Positions 50,025 through 59,765 of a stretch of DNA of 64,000 bases are shown piece after piece (position 1 is the first letter of the stretch; every line of letters begins with the position of its first letter). This stretch comes from GWE2-40-63 sp041664345. Its GTDB lineage: Bacteria; Bacteroidota; Bacteroidia; Bacteroidales; SZUA-534. The DNA is taken from NCBI GenBank assembly GCA_041664345.1, contig JBAYKX010000002.1, positions 114,284 through 178,283 on the forward strand. The letters are read 5' to 3'. Under the pieces are notes generated by a model. The model saw only the letters and a list, made by a program, of their open reading frames with translations. It searched no databases and had not been told where the DNA came from. Position numbers and translations under genes: made by a program.

Positions 50025-51560
50025 GTGAAACGCTTGCATCGCTTTATTCTTCAATCCTATATAGGACCTTTTGTCCTTACCTTTTTTATAGCCTTATTTT
50101 TGCTATTGATGCAATTTTTATGGAAATATATTGACGATTTGGTAGGTAAAGGGTTGGATTTAAGTATAATTTTTGAATTATTACTCTATGCATCTGCTGG
50201 TTTAGTTCCGTTGGCATTGCCCTTATCAGTTTTACTAAGTTCCATAATGACCTTTGGCAATCTTGCCGAGCATAATGAATTGATGTCGATTAAATCGGCG
50301 GGAATTTCATTATTCCGTATTATGGCGCCTTTAATTATATTTATCTCAATTGTTGGGGTGGGCGCTTTTTATTTTTCCAATAATGTAATGCCATTTACCA
50401 ACTTAAAAATGGGAGCATTGCTCTACGATGTTAGACATCAGAAACCCGAGATTTCAATTAAAGAAGGTGTTTTTTCGAATGCCTTGCAAGGATATACCAT
50501 TAAAGTTTCCCGCAAGAGCAAGAAAACTTCGATGCTTTATAATATTTTGATCTATGATCATACACAGGCTGAAGGGAATCGGATAGTTACTATTGCCGAT
50601 TCCGCTACCATGGTGGTAACAAAAGACAATAAATATTTGGTACTTACTATGTATCAGGGAAAAACCTATAGCGAGGAAATTGAAAAACAACGGAAAAGGG
50701 ATAATAAGGAATATCCTCAGCGGATTGATAGGTTTGAGGAGCAACGTATTTTAATTGATATGTCGGGATTAGGTTTTGAACGAACCGATGAAAACCTGTT
50801 TAAAAATCACTATCAAATGCTCAATTTGAGCCAATTACAGGAAACCGTAGATTCCCTTTCACTGAATTATAAGACTAGGGAAAATTCATTTGTTCAGGTT
50901 TTAAAAAAAGGTAATTATTTTAAACGGATAAATAACGAAAAACTCGACAGTATTTGGTATGCTAATAATACCTTTACTGATACTGTAAAAAGTATTGATA
51001 GTTTGTTCAATTCCCTTACTTTTAGTAAAAAGAAGCAAGTTTTTGAATATGCCCGAAATTTTGCCCGCGGAACCCAATCTTATGTAACCTCATCATCAAC
51101 TGAATTCGCTCACAAAGCCCAATGGATTAAAAGGCATGAAATTGAATATCACCGCAAGTTCACCTTATCATTTGCTTGTCTTTTGCTTTTTTTTATTGGG
51201 GCTCCTTTAGGTGCTATCATCCGAAAAGGAGGAATGGGCCTTCCGGTTGTAGTTTCTGTGTTGTTTTTTGTAATTTATTATGTTATTACAATTACGGGCG
51301 AAAAATATGCAAAAATTGGGGAATGGCCAGCTTGGTTAGGCATGTGGATTTCTGCATTTATTCTCTTTCCTATCGGAATTTTTCTTACCTATAAAGCAGC
51401 GCACGATTCAGTAATTTTGAATACCGATACCTATATTGAACCCATTAAAAAATTCATTTTATCTTTAATTAAAAAGAAAGTGAATGGATTATCTCAAACT
51501 AAAGGGGTCGAAGACTCTCAAATAGTTAATTTGGATGAGGAAAACCCTGCTGCAACATAA
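50025..51560 (+). CDS. LptF/LptG family lipopolysaccharide export permease
   Basis: 511 residues from GTG 50025. N-terminal three transmembrane helices (residues about 12-34, 50-75, 95-120) with L-A-E-H-N-E-L-M-S-I-K-S-A-G-I-S characteristic of LptF/G coupling helices; a soluble beta-jellyroll-like periplasmic region (about 130-370); and a second trio of helices (about 375-455) with F-I-G-A-P-L-G-A-I-I-R-K-G-G-M-G-L-P. Carries LPS from the inner membrane to the bridge. The start context has no Shine-Dalgarno. The next gene starts 14 nt after its stop, so LPS-related glycosyltransferases may share the operon. Confidence 0.88.
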   Translation: MKRLHRFILQSYIGPFVLTFFIALFLLLMQFLWKYIDDLVGKGLDLSIIFELLLYASAGLVPLALPLSVLLSSIMTFGNLAEHNELMSIKSAGISLFRIMAPLIIFISIVGVGAFYFSNNVMPFTNLKMGALLYDVRHQKPEISIKEGVFSNALQGYTIKVSRKSKKTSMLYNILIYDHTQAEGNRIVTIADSATMVVTKDNKYLVLTMYQGKTYSEEIEKQRKRDNKEYPQRIDRFEEQRILIDMSGLGFERTDENLFKNHYQMLNLSQLQETVDSLSLNYKTRENSFVQVLKKGNYFKRINNEKLDSIWYANNTFTDTVKSIDSLFNSLTFSKKKQVFEYARNFARGTQSYVTSSSTEFAHKAQWIKRHEIEYHRKFTLSFACLLLFFIGAPLGAIIRKGGMGLPVVVSVLFFVIYYVITITGEKYAKIGEWPAWLGMWISAFILFPIGIFLTYKAAHDSVILNTDTYIEPIKKFILSLIKKKVNGLSQTKGVEDSQIVNLDEENPAAT

Positions 51561-51574
51561 AGATTAACTACACT

Positions 51575-52783
51575 GTGAAAATACTGTTTTTGTGTCATAA
51601 AATGCCCTATCCACCTAATGATGGTGGTGCCATTGCTACCTTAAATATGATAAAAGGATTTGCTGAAATGAGTGATGAATTGACCGTATTAACCATGCAA
51701 ACACACAAACACTTTTTTTCGATAGCTGATTTGCCCAATGAATTAACTATCAAAACTAGTTGGCATCAAATAGGAGTTAATACAAAATTAAATCCTTTGA
51801 AGGCTATTTTCATTTTGCTGTTTTCAAAGATGCCATACAATGCACAACGATTTGAATCTAAAAAATATAAGAATAAACTAATACAAATTCTTAGTAACCA
51901 AACTTTTGATATAATTCAATTGGAGGGACTATATCTTAATTCATATATTGCCAGTATAAGAGAGCATTCCAGTGCATTAATTTCATATAGGGCGCACAAT
52001 GTTGAACATGAAATATGGGAACGATTGGCTCTTAAAGAGCCATCAAAAATTAAACGCTATTATTTTAATTTACTTGCCTCACGAATAAAAGAGATGGAAC
52101 TTAAAATCACTGAAAAAATAGATATCTTGATTCCAATTTCAGCAAAAGACGCAGATTTTTTTAAAATAAAAAAGCCAAATTTTTGTAAGGTGAGCCCAAC
52201 AGGAATGGTTGCAACTAAGTTCAAATTAACCCAACCCAGTGAATTGAACACTATTTATTTTATTGGTTCATTGGATTGGATGCCAAATCAGGAGGGACTC
52301 TTATGGTTTATCCAAAATGTTTGGATTTCACTTTATTCAAAATATCCACAATGGAAATTTATAATTGCCGGTCGTCAGGCTCCTGTTAGTTTTGTAAAAA
52401 AACTGGAACAGTTTCCAATTGTTTTTGCCGGTGAAGTAGATGATTCAACCGAATTTATTGACAAATACCAGCTAATGGTGGTTCCACTTTTTTCGGGTAG
52501 CGGAATGCGAATTAAAATTGTGGAAGCTATGGCACGGGGTAAATGTATTTTAACCACAACTAAAGGAGCAGAGGGTATTGATGCCCAAAATCTACATGAA
52601 ATTGTTATTGCCGATAATTCAGTTTTAATGATGGAATATTTAGAAAAACTGTTTCAAAACCCTAATTTAATAATGGAATATGGAGAAAATGCATTTAAAT
52701 TTGCATCCAACAACTTTAAGAATGAAATAATAATTAGCGGGTTAAGGGATTTTTATCAATACAAATTGCTAACAATTAAATGA
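51575..52783 (+). CDS. Family 4 (GT-B) glycosyltransferase
   Basis: 402 residues from GTG 51575. N-terminal M-K-I-L-F-L-C-H-K-M-P-Y-P-P-N-D-G-G-A acceptor-binding start, C-terminal donor domain with F-I-G-S-L-D-W-M-P-N, I-I-A-G-R-Q-A-P, and V-V-P-L-F-S-G-S-G-M-R-I-K-I-V-E-A-M-A, the retaining E-x7-E-like segment of GT4 (Wza/WcaL-like). It likely transfers a sugar to a lipid- or polysaccharide-linked acceptor at the inner membrane. Overlap of 4 bp with the following glycosyltransferase gene points to coupled synthesis. Confidence 0.85.
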   Translation: MKILFLCHKMPYPPNDGGAIATLNMIKGFAEMSDELTVLTMQTHKHFFSIADLPNELTIKTSWHQIGVNTKLNPLKAIFILLFSKMPYNAQRFESKKYKNKLIQILSNQTFDIIQLEGLYLNSYIASIREHSSALISYRAHNVEHEIWERLALKEPSKIKRYYFNLLASRIKEMELKITEKIDILIPISAKDADFFKIKKPNFCKVSPTGMVATKFKLTQPSELNTIYFIGSLDWMPNQEGLLWFIQNVWISLYSKYPQWKFIIAGRQAPVSFVKKLEQFPIVFAGEVDDSTEFIDKYQLMVVPLFSGSGMRIKIVEAMARGKCILTTTKGAEGIDAQNLHEIVIADNSVLMMEYLEKLFQNPNLIMEYGENAFKFASNNFKNEIIISGLRDFYQYKLLTIK

Positions 52784-53952
52784 TTTATCTTGAAATAGTA
52801 TTTTGGTTTTTATTGTTTTCCATACTTTATTCCTACCTGATATATCCATTCAGTTTGTTTATTATAAGTTTGTTTGGTAAAAAAACCAAAAAACATGCCA
52901 ACCAATTAGAGTATTTCCCAACCGTAACACTTTTTGTAACCGCTTTTAATGAAGCGGAGTTTGTAATAAAAAAAGTTGAAAACTCATTGAAGTTGAATTA
53001 TCCAAAAGATAAACTTCGTTTGATTTGGGTAACCGATGGTTCTACCGATGCAACCAATGAATTGTTGCAAAATTTTCCGGAAGTAACGGTCTTTTATGAG
53101 CCTCAGCGTAATGGTAAGGTTCATGCCATGAATCGGGGAATGCAATTTGTTGATTCCGAAATTGTAATTTTTTCTGATGGGAACACCTTATTGAGTCAAG
53201 ATACAGTAATTGCTATTGTAACTGCTTTTGCTAATCCAAAGGTAGGTTGTGTTGCCGGTGAAAAGAGGATTCAATTGGATGTAAAAGATAATGCGGCTAC
53301 TTCTGGCGAAGGTCTCTATTGGAAATATGAATCATGGGTTAAGGATCAGGAATCCAACATGGGTTCTTGCATGGGAGCTGCTGGCGAGCTTTTTGCCATA
53401 AGGCGTAGTTTATTTTTTTCCGTACCAAATGATACCATTCTTGACGATTTTACCATATCGTTGAAAATTGCCATGCAGGGTTACAAAATTGATTACACCC
53501 CTGAAGCATTTGCCTTGGAACAAGCTTCGGCCTCGGTAGATGAAGAAATGAAACGAAAAATAAGGATAGCCGCAGGCAGTTTTCAATCGGTTTTTCGATT
53601 ACTCCCTTTATTAAATATTTTTAAATACGGTACATTAAGTTGGCAGTTCATATCGCACAAGTTGTTTCGTTGGATAATTATACCATTGAGTTTAGTATTA
53701 ATAATTCCAATTAACATTATTTTGGCGAACTATTCCAGTCATACCTCATTGTATCAATCCATTGGGTTCATTCAAATCCTGCTGTATTTTATAGTGCTAT
53801 TAGGTTTTATTTTCCGAAAGCGTAAAACCAGTTGGGGATTTATGTTTGTACCCTATTATTTTTTTATAGCCAATAAAGCTTTGTGGCTTGGCTTCTTTAG
53901 GTTTCTTGGTGGTAAGCAGTCCGTAAAATGGGAGCGGGCAAAGAGGGCATAG
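52780..53952 (+). CDS. Membrane-bound family 2 glycosyltransferase
   Basis: 390 residues, starting within the previous stop. Transmembrane segment at residues 3-27, then GT-A domain: T-L-F-V-T-A-F-N-E-A-E, W-V-T-D-G-S-T-D-A-T (nucleotide binding), F-S-D-G-N-T-L (DxD-like D-G-N), then E-R/E-E-M and R-K-I-R-I-A-A-G-S-F-Q-S. C-terminal two to three more transmembrane helices (about 295-365). This is the architecture of processive or polyprenyl-linked GT2 enzymes. Product unknown; probably a cell-surface glycan. Confidence 0.85.
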   Translation: MIYLEIVFWFLLFSILYSYLIYPFSLFIISLFGKKTKKHANQLEYFPTVTLFVTAFNEAEFVIKKVENSLKLNYPKDKLRLIWVTDGSTDATNELLQNFPEVTVFYEPQRNGKVHAMNRGMQFVDSEIVIFSDGNTLLSQDTVIAIVTAFANPKVGCVAGEKRIQLDVKDNAATSGEGLYWKYESWVKDQESNMGSCMGAAGELFAIRRSLFFSVPNDTILDDFTISLKIAMQGYKIDYTPEAFALEQASASVDEEMKRKIRIAAGSFQSVFRLLPLLNIFKYGTLSWQFISHKLFRWIIIPLSLVLIIPINIILANYSSHTSLYQSIGFIQILLYFIVLLGFIFRKRKTSWGFMFVPYYFFIANKALWLGFFRFLGGKQSVKWERAKRA

Positions 53953-54026
53953 CTGACTGGATTTTGTGACACAAAATTTACATGTGTTTGGACATTTTTT
54001 AAAATAAAAGGCAATAATTCCGATAA

Positions 54027-54209
54027 TCCCGTGCTTTTTTAGGTTTAGGATTATGTATTAATTGGGTACGGAAAGCTTCACTTATGAGTAATTCGATTAT
54101 ACTTGGTGTTTCATACGACTATGGTTTAGCAAATATTTCTCCTTATCAGGAAAATGGGACTACTTCAAAAAATCGGGTTTTAAAATTCTCAGTGGGGGTG
54201 AATTTTTAG
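54027..54209 (+). pseudogene. 3' relic of an outer-membrane beta-barrel (PorT-like) gene
   Basis: Reading in the frame that ends at TAG 54207-54209 gives G-L-G-L-C-I-N-W-V, then I-I-L-G-V-S-Y-D-Y-G-L-A-N-I, and K-F-S-V-G-V-N-F at the very end. This matches the last strands of PorT-family barrel proteins, including the terminal Phe. The frame is closed by a stop at 54024, and nothing upstream continues the barrel, so only a C-terminal remnant is left. Confidence 0.6.
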
Positions 54210-54318
54210 ATACCTTTTTACCTATTGGTTGCTAATTCCATATCCCTTAACATGCCATAATATAAAGGAACTTTCAATAATTTAATTACTTTTGCAGCCT
54301 ATTTAAAGTTCGCAATCA

Positions 54319-55578
54319 ATGATGGATAATAACTCTATAGATATCAAGTTTAATACCATTGAAGAAGCCATTGAAGACATAAAAAGTGGAAAGCTGTTGA
54401 TTGTGGTAGATGATGAACAGCGTGAAAATGAAGGTGATTTTGTAGCTGCTGCGCAAATGGTCACCCCCGAAATGATCAATTTCATGGCAATCAACGGCAG
54501 AGGCCTTATTTGTACTCCGCTAACCGAAAAACGCTGTTCCGAGCTGGAATTGGAATTGATGGTTGGGAAAAATACTTCCCTGCATGCCACACCATTTACA
54601 GTTTCGGTTGATTTGATAGGCCACGGTTGTACAACCGGGATTTCTGCCCACGATAGAGCCAAAACCATTAAAGCATTGGTAGATAGAAATACAAAACCGG
54701 ATGATTTAGGCAGACCTGGGCATATATTTCCCTTAAAAGCCAAAGACCGAGGCGTCATTCAAAGAGCCGGACATACTGAAGCCGTTGTTGATTTGGCGCG
54801 ACTTGCAGGATTGGAACCCGTGGGTGTATTGGTCGAAATTATGAATGAAGACGGCACAATGGCCCGCTTACCTGAATTGATGGTTATTGCACAAAAATTC
54901 CAATTAAAGATTATTTCAATTGAAGCATTGATTACCTACCGTTTGCGTCAGGAAAGCCTGATTGAACAAGGTGAAATGGTGCTGCTTCCTACCGAATTTG
55001 GTAATTTCAACTTAATTCCATTTCTGGATAAAAATACCAAGCAGGAGCATATTGCCCTGATAAAAGGAACTTGGTTGCCTGATGAACCCGTGTTAACTCG
55101 TGTACATTCGTCGTGTGTAACTGGTGATATTTTTGGTTCCTTAAGATGCGATTGTGGATTGCAATTGCACAAAGCCATGCAAATGATTGAGAAAGAAGGC
55201 AAAGGGGTGATAGTTTATATGAGCCAGGAAGGTAGGGGAATTGGTTTGTTTAATAAAATTAAAGCCTATAAATTACAAGAGCAAGGAATGGATACCGTTG
55301 AAGCTAACATTGCCTTAGGTTTTAATGGCGATGAACGCGATTATGGGGTAGGAGCCCAAATACTGAAGCAACTTGGAGTACGTAAAATGAGGTTATTAAC
55401 CAACAATCCAATAAAACGGATTGGACTTGAAGGTTTTGGAATAGAAATAACCGAAAATGTGAATTTAGAAGTTCCTGCAAATCAACACAATCATTTTTAT
55501 ATGGAAACCAAGCGCGATAAAATGGGACATTTTCTTCACCTAATGCCGTTTGAACAACAAACCAATAAGAATAAATAA
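54319..55578 (+). CDS. ribBA: Bifunctional DHBP synthase/GTP cyclohydrolase II
   Basis: 419 residues. RibB half (about 1-205): G-K-L-L-I-V-V-D-D-E-Q-R-E-N-E-G-D-F, then H-G-C-T-T-G-I-S-A-H-D-R, with acidic and histidine residues for ribulose-5-phosphate chemistry. RibA half (about 210-419): V-H-S-S-C-V-T-G-D-I-F-G-S-L-R-C-D-C-G (zinc cysteines), R-G-I-G-L-F-N-K-I and T-N-N-P-I-K-R. The enzyme supplies both precursors of riboflavin. A -7-like TACTTTTG lies at 54287-54294. Start is the double ATG 54319/54322. Confidence 0.95.
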   Translation: MMDNNSIDIKFNTIEEAIEDIKSGKLLIVVDDEQRENEGDFVAAAQMVTPEMINFMAINGRGLICTPLTEKRCSELELELMVGKNTSLHATPFTVSVDLIGHGCTTGISAHDRAKTIKALVDRNTKPDDLGRPGHIFPLKAKDRGVIQRAGHTEAVVDLARLAGLEPVGVLVEIMNEDGTMARLPELMVIAQKFQLKIISIEALITYRLRQESLIEQGEMVLLPTEFGNFNLIPFLDKNTKQEHIALIKGTWLPDEPVLTRVHSSCVTGDIFGSLRCDCGLQLHKAMQMIEKEGKGVIVYMSQEGRGIGLFNKIKAYKLQEQGMDTVEANIALGFNGDERDYGVGAQILKQLGVRKMRLLTNNPIKRIGLEGFGIEITENVNLEVPANQHNHFYMETKRDKMGHFLHLMPFEQQTNKNK

Positions 55579-55790
55579 TACTTTTTAATCCGGTAACCGT
55601 AATTAAAATATTCCGGATATTTATAGGGTGGATAGGGTTGACTCTTGCTATTGTCTTGAAACATAAAATATGGGTGTGTTCCTTGCATCACATATAATAT
55701 GAGTGTTTTATTTGGTATTTCCGATTGTTCTTAACCCTATTTTTTTGCTACATTTACAAGCAAAGCAAAATAAACTTAACTTAATAAATC

Positions 55791-58214
55791 ATGAATATAC
55801 GCTTATCGATACACCGGAAGATGATTATTTACCTGATTCCGGCCGTCATCTTGATTTTTGGCGGTGCTATCAGTTTTATTATTATTCAGGCCCGACAAAC
55901 AGCATTAACTGATGCTCAAAACATAGCTGATGAATCAGCTGAAAAGTATGCATCTATTATAAAAGCCGAAATTGAAACTAATTTTGATGTAGCCAGAGGG
56001 GTTGCCTATTCGATTAATTCTTTTTTTAATCTTTCAAATGAACAGCGAACCGAATTGTACGATAAGGTTTTAGGCAATGTTATAACTGCAAATCCGCAAT
56101 ACGTTTCATTTTGGTTGAATTCTGAGTTGCAATTTATTGACCCGGAATTTATTGGTAAATCAGGACGTGCCAGATTTACTTATTACCGCGATAAAAATAG
56201 AAGCATTAAATATAAGCGTGACTCACTTGATTTTGATAGTAACAAAATTAATAAAGAGGGCGATTATCAAAAAATGAAAATCACAAAGAAAGAAACCTTG
56301 TTAGAGCCATATTTCTTTTCTTATTCAGGTATTAGCAGCGATAAAATTCTGGAAACCAGCATTTGTGTTCCAATTTTTAAAAATTATGAATTTGCGGGTT
56401 TGGTAGGTTCAGATATTGAATTAAATTATTTTCAAGAATTGATTAAGAACATTAAAATTTTTGGTGGTGGTTATGTTTATTTAATTTCCAATCAAGGTGT
56501 TTTGCTTGCTTTTCCCGACCCATCAAAAATAGGTGAATCGCTAAGTAAATTGTATGCTGCACAAGATATAGAGCATTCTATTAGTAAAAATATACAACAA
56601 GGAAATAAATTTTCATACAAAGGAAATGACTTTATTAATAATACTGAGAGTTATATAACCTACATTCCTATTCTTATTGGTGAGACAAATAATTCTTGGT
56701 CGTTGGCCGTAAGTGTTCCTTTTAGTGCAATCCAGCAGAAAGCTAAACAAGCTCTTTGGCTTTCTATTATTGTTAGCTTGTTTGGAATTGTATTGTTAAG
56801 TATTATAATTTATTTTATATCCAGAAATATTTCAAACCCTTTAAAAGCTACCACAAAAGTATTGAGGCAACTTTCGCAAGGCAATATTAATGAGTCAGAA
56901 AAACTTGAAATTCATTCAGGCGATGAAATTGAAGAAATGGCCGAATCAGTGAATCTTTTGATTGATGGATTGAATAGAACGGCTGATTTTGCAAAAACCA
57001 TTGGAAAAGGAAACCTGAATGCAGAGTATCAAAATTCTGGCGAGAACGACCTTCTTGGAAATTCATTACTCGAAATGAGACAAAGCCTCATTTTAGCTGA
57101 AGAAGAAGATAAAAAGCGCAAAATTGAAGACGAAAAACACAATTGGGCTACTCAGGGTCAGGCAAAATTTGGCGAAATTCTAAGGCAGCACAATCAGGAA
57201 ATTAGTCAACTTTCATTTAGCATAATGAGCCAGATGGTTGATTATATTGGAGCCATTCAAGGGGGACTTTTTATTAAGAACGATGATGATGCGGATGAAG
57301 TTGTTTTTGAGCTTACCGGAGCCATTGCTTACAACCGGCAAAAGCTGATGGAAAGTAAATTCAAAATAGGAGAAAACCTGGTAGGTCGATGTGCTTATGA
57401 AAAATTGACCATTTATATGGAAGAGGTACCGGAGGATTACGTACACGTAACTTCGGGACTTGGGGAATCAAACCCACGTTCTATATTATTGGTACCAGCA
57501 ATACTTAATGATGAAGTGTATGCCGTTATTGAATTGGTATCATTCAATAAATTTGAAACCTATCAAATAGAGTTTGTTGAAAAAATTGGAGAGAACATTG
57601 CCTCTACTCTATCGAATGCTAAAGTTGGAAATAGAACCAATAAGCTGTTGCAGCAATCGAAACAGCAGTCGGAAGAGCTAGCTGCCCAAGAAGAAGAGAT
57701 GAGACAAAACCTTGAGGAACTGCAAGCTACTCAAGAGGAGGTTGAACGGTTACGGGAAGAAGAACAGGTGAAAACAAAAAAAATGATTCAATCTGTTGAA
57801 AAACACCGAATTGCGTTATTAAAAATTTTAGATTACATTCCATTAAAAGTATTCTTGAAAGATCACGAAGGAAGGATGCTAATAGTAAATAAAAAGGTTC
57901 TTACGGTGCATAATGCCAAAATGGAAGATTTGATTGGGAAAAACGATTTCGATTTTATTCCTGACCATGCTGAAGCAAAAAAACAATGGGATGCCGAGCA
58001 AAAAATTATTAAGTCAGGGGAGCTTTTCCACGAAATACATCAAGAAACCATCAATAACTCTGGTTTTACCCTTGATACTACTAAATATCCTTTCTTTATT
58101 GACTATTTGGAGGAAACCGGAATTTTGGGAGTTCAAATTGATATAACTAAAGAAGTTGAAAAGGATGCCTTAATTGCCCAGTTGCAGGATGAGATAAAAA
58201 AACTGAGGAAGTAA
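55791..58214 (+). CDS. Cache-HAMP-GAF-coiled coil-PAS sensor without output domain
   Basis: 807 residues. TM1 at about 11-32, periplasmic double-Cache sensor to about 315 (F-W-L-N-S-E-L, G-Y-V-Y-L-I-S-N-Q-G), TM2 at about 322-346, HAMP (I-S-N-P-L-K-A-T), a second HAMP-like helix, GAF at about 455-610 (F-K-I-G-E-N-L-V-G-R-C-A-Y), coiled coil 620-665 and a PAS domain to the end (D-Y-I-P-L-K-V-F-L-K-D). No histidine kinase, GGDEF or methyl-accepting signalling domain is present. It would need a separate partner or act through protein contacts. Confidence 0.8.
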   Translation: MNIRLSIHRKMIIYLIPAVILIFGGAISFIIIQARQTALTDAQNIADESAEKYASIIKAEIETNFDVARGVAYSINSFFNLSNEQRTELYDKVLGNVITANPQYVSFWLNSELQFIDPEFIGKSGRARFTYYRDKNRSIKYKRDSLDFDSNKINKEGDYQKMKITKKETLLEPYFFSYSGISSDKILETSICVPIFKNYEFAGLVGSDIELNYFQELIKNIKIFGGGYVYLISNQGVLLAFPDPSKIGESLSKLYAAQDIEHSISKNIQQGNKFSYKGNDFINNTESYITYIPILIGETNNSWSLAVSVPFSAIQQKAKQALWLSIIVSLFGIVLLSIIIYFISRNISNPLKATTKVLRQLSQGNINESEKLEIHSGDEIEEMAESVNLLIDGLNRTADFAKTIGKGNLNAEYQNSGENDLLGNSLLEMRQSLILAEEEDKKRKIEDEKHNWATQGQAKFGEILRQHNQEISQLSFSIMSQMVDYIGAIQGGLFIKNDDDADEVVFELTGAIAYNRQKLMESKFKIGENLVGRCAYEKLTIYMEEVPEDYVHVTSGLGESNPRSILLVPAILNDEVYAVIELVSFNKFETYQIEFVEKIGENIASTLSNAKVGNRTNKLLQQSKQQSEELAAQEEEMRQNLEELQATQEEVERLREEEQVKTKKMIQSVEKHRIALLKILDYIPLKVFLKDHEGRMLIVNKKVLTVHNAKMEDLIGKNDFDFIPDHAEAKKQWDAEQKIIKSGELFHEIHQETINNSGFTLDTTKYPFFIDYLEETGILGVQIDITKEVEKDALIAQLQDEIKKLRK

Positions 58215-58329
58215 CAGAATCATTGTCTCATGTTTTAGCAATAAGTAATTCATGGTGAACCTATCAACAGGTATTCATTTTAAATCATTAAAAAACTGTA
58301 ATTTTGTATTTCATTATTTAAATTAAACC

Positions 58330-59376
58330 ATGTTCAATTTTTCCGATGTAAGTTTAACCCAAATGGTGGTTCATAGCATTGGCAGCCGTCCTGAAGAAGC
58401 GGGTATTAAACTGTCGAAAGCCGAGATGAAGATTACTGATCATACGGTAGAAGATATCTTGAAGCAGTATTTTCTATCTCAATTTAAAGCCGATTATTTT
58501 TACAGTTTTACCCACGATTCCGACCTCCAATTGAATGAGGTCTTTAACTTTGCCCGTCAGATTTTCGACGATCCCGACAATTTTTATAACCAATCGGTAA
58601 ACTTAGCTCAACACTTATATAATAAATCGAACCATCCAAAAATAAAAACCGGGGAGTTTTATGTAGTCCGGTTTTCCGATATTACCATTGATGATGAGGT
58701 GGTTGATGGCATTGGACTATTTAAATCGGAAACCAAAGATACCTACATCCGGGTTTTTCAGAAAAATGAAAATTTTGAAGTGGATTACGAAAATGGAATC
58801 AACATCAAAAAACTCGATAAAGGATGTCTCATTTTTAATACCGAAAAAGAATTTGGCTATAAAGTTTCCATTATCGATTCTACCAACCGTTCAGGGGAGG
58901 CATTGTATTGGCGCGATGAATTTTTGAATATTTCGCCCCGCGAAAATGAGTTTTACCAGACCAACCAGTTGCTCGATTTGTGTAAAGGATTCTCCGATCA
59001 GATATTGACCAACCAAAACAACGTTGAAAAGCAGGAACAGGTATCATTCATTAAACGCACTGAAGAATACCTAAACAAACACGACCAGTTTGATAGCGAG
59101 GATTTTAAAAAACAAGTAATTAATGATGAGAAAATTGGTGAGGCATTCGATGAATTCAAGCAAGAGTTTGAAATGAAACGCGATTTATCGCCGGTTGACC
59201 AATTCGAAATATCGGAAAACGCCCTAAAAAAAGGAAAGAAATTTTTCAGGAGCATCATCAAACTCGACAAGAACTTCCATATTTATGTGCATTCCAACCC
59301 CGATTTTATTGAAAAAGGTTACGATAACTTAAAAGGGTTGAGGTACTACAAACTGTTTTTCCACGATGAAACTTAA
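58330..59376 (+). CDS. Nucleoid-associated protein (NdpA/YejK family)
   Basis: 348 residues. The family start M-F-N-F-S-D-V-S-L-T-Q-M-V-V-H-S-I-G and the segments F-Y-V-V-R-F-S-D-I and F-R-S-I-I-K-L-D-K-N-F-H-I-Y-V-H fit the NdpA pattern. Binds DNA and nucleoid in enterobacteria; Bacteroidota copies are uncharacterised. The next small gene begins 22 nt after its stop and is probably co-expressed. Confidence 0.8.
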   Translation: MFNFSDVSLTQMVVHSIGSRPEEAGIKLSKAEMKITDHTVEDILKQYFLSQFKADYFYSFTHDSDLQLNEVFNFARQIFDDPDNFYNQSVNLAQHLYNKSNHPKIKTGEFYVVRFSDITIDDEVVDGIGLFKSETKDTYIRVFQKNENFEVDYENGINIKKLDKGCLIFNTEKEFGYKVSIIDSTNRSGEALYWRDEFLNISPRENEFYQTNQLLDLCKGFSDQILTNQNNVEKQEQVSFIKRTEEYLNKHDQFDSEDFKKQVINDEKIGEAFDEFKQEFEMKRDLSPVDQFEISENALKKGKKFFRSIIKLDKNFHIYVHSNPDFIEKGYDNLKGLRYYKLFFHDET

Positions 59377-59398
59377 AATCCTTATAAACATAACTAAC

Positions 59399-59680
59399 AT
59401 GGCAAACATTAGAAACTTAAAAAAAGACATAAACTACGTAACCTCGGAATTGGTAGTGGAGTGTTTTACCTACAATTTCCTGTTCCCCGAAAAAAGCCAA
59501 GATGAACTGGCTGCTATTATTTCCGACTCGGTTAGCATGAAGGAAGTATTAATACAGCAAATAAATGATGCAAAAAAAAGTAAAAATGATCAATTGAAGC
59601 AAAAATACATCAAAATAAGAAAAGAATTTGAAAACCAGGTTGAAACGTTGGCCGAACGATTGACAAAACTAAACGGATAG
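59399..59680 (+). CDS. Conserved small helical protein
   Basis: 93 residues from ATG 59399 (M-A-N-I-R-N-L-K-K-D-I); an earlier in-frame ATG at 59366 overlaps the previous gene and lacks character. Begins with V-T-S-E-L-V-V-E-C-F-T-Y-N-F-L-F-P, then a long coiled-coil-prone helix to the end. I recognise it as a recurrent Bacteroidota hypothetical protein but know no function. It follows the nucleoid protein and precedes thrS. Confidence 0.7.
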   Translation: MANIRNLKKDINYVTSELVVECFTYNFLFPEKSQDELAAIISDSVSMKEVLIQQINDAKKSKNDQLKQKYIKIRKEFENQVETLAERLTKLNG

Positions 59681-59725
59681 TTATTTTTTTTATTTCGCAA
59701 ATCTGTTATTATCAAACATTAATTC

Positions 59726-59733
59726 TAATTTTG
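59726..59733 (+). promoter_or_regulatory. -7 element TAATTTTG before thrS
   Basis: TAATTTTG fits the Bacteroidota -7 consensus, 33 nt before the thrS ATG. No clear -33 TTTG was found at the expected distance. Confidence 0.4.
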
Positions 59734-59765
59734 CAAACTTGTTTAAAAGATAATTTTTCCGCATC

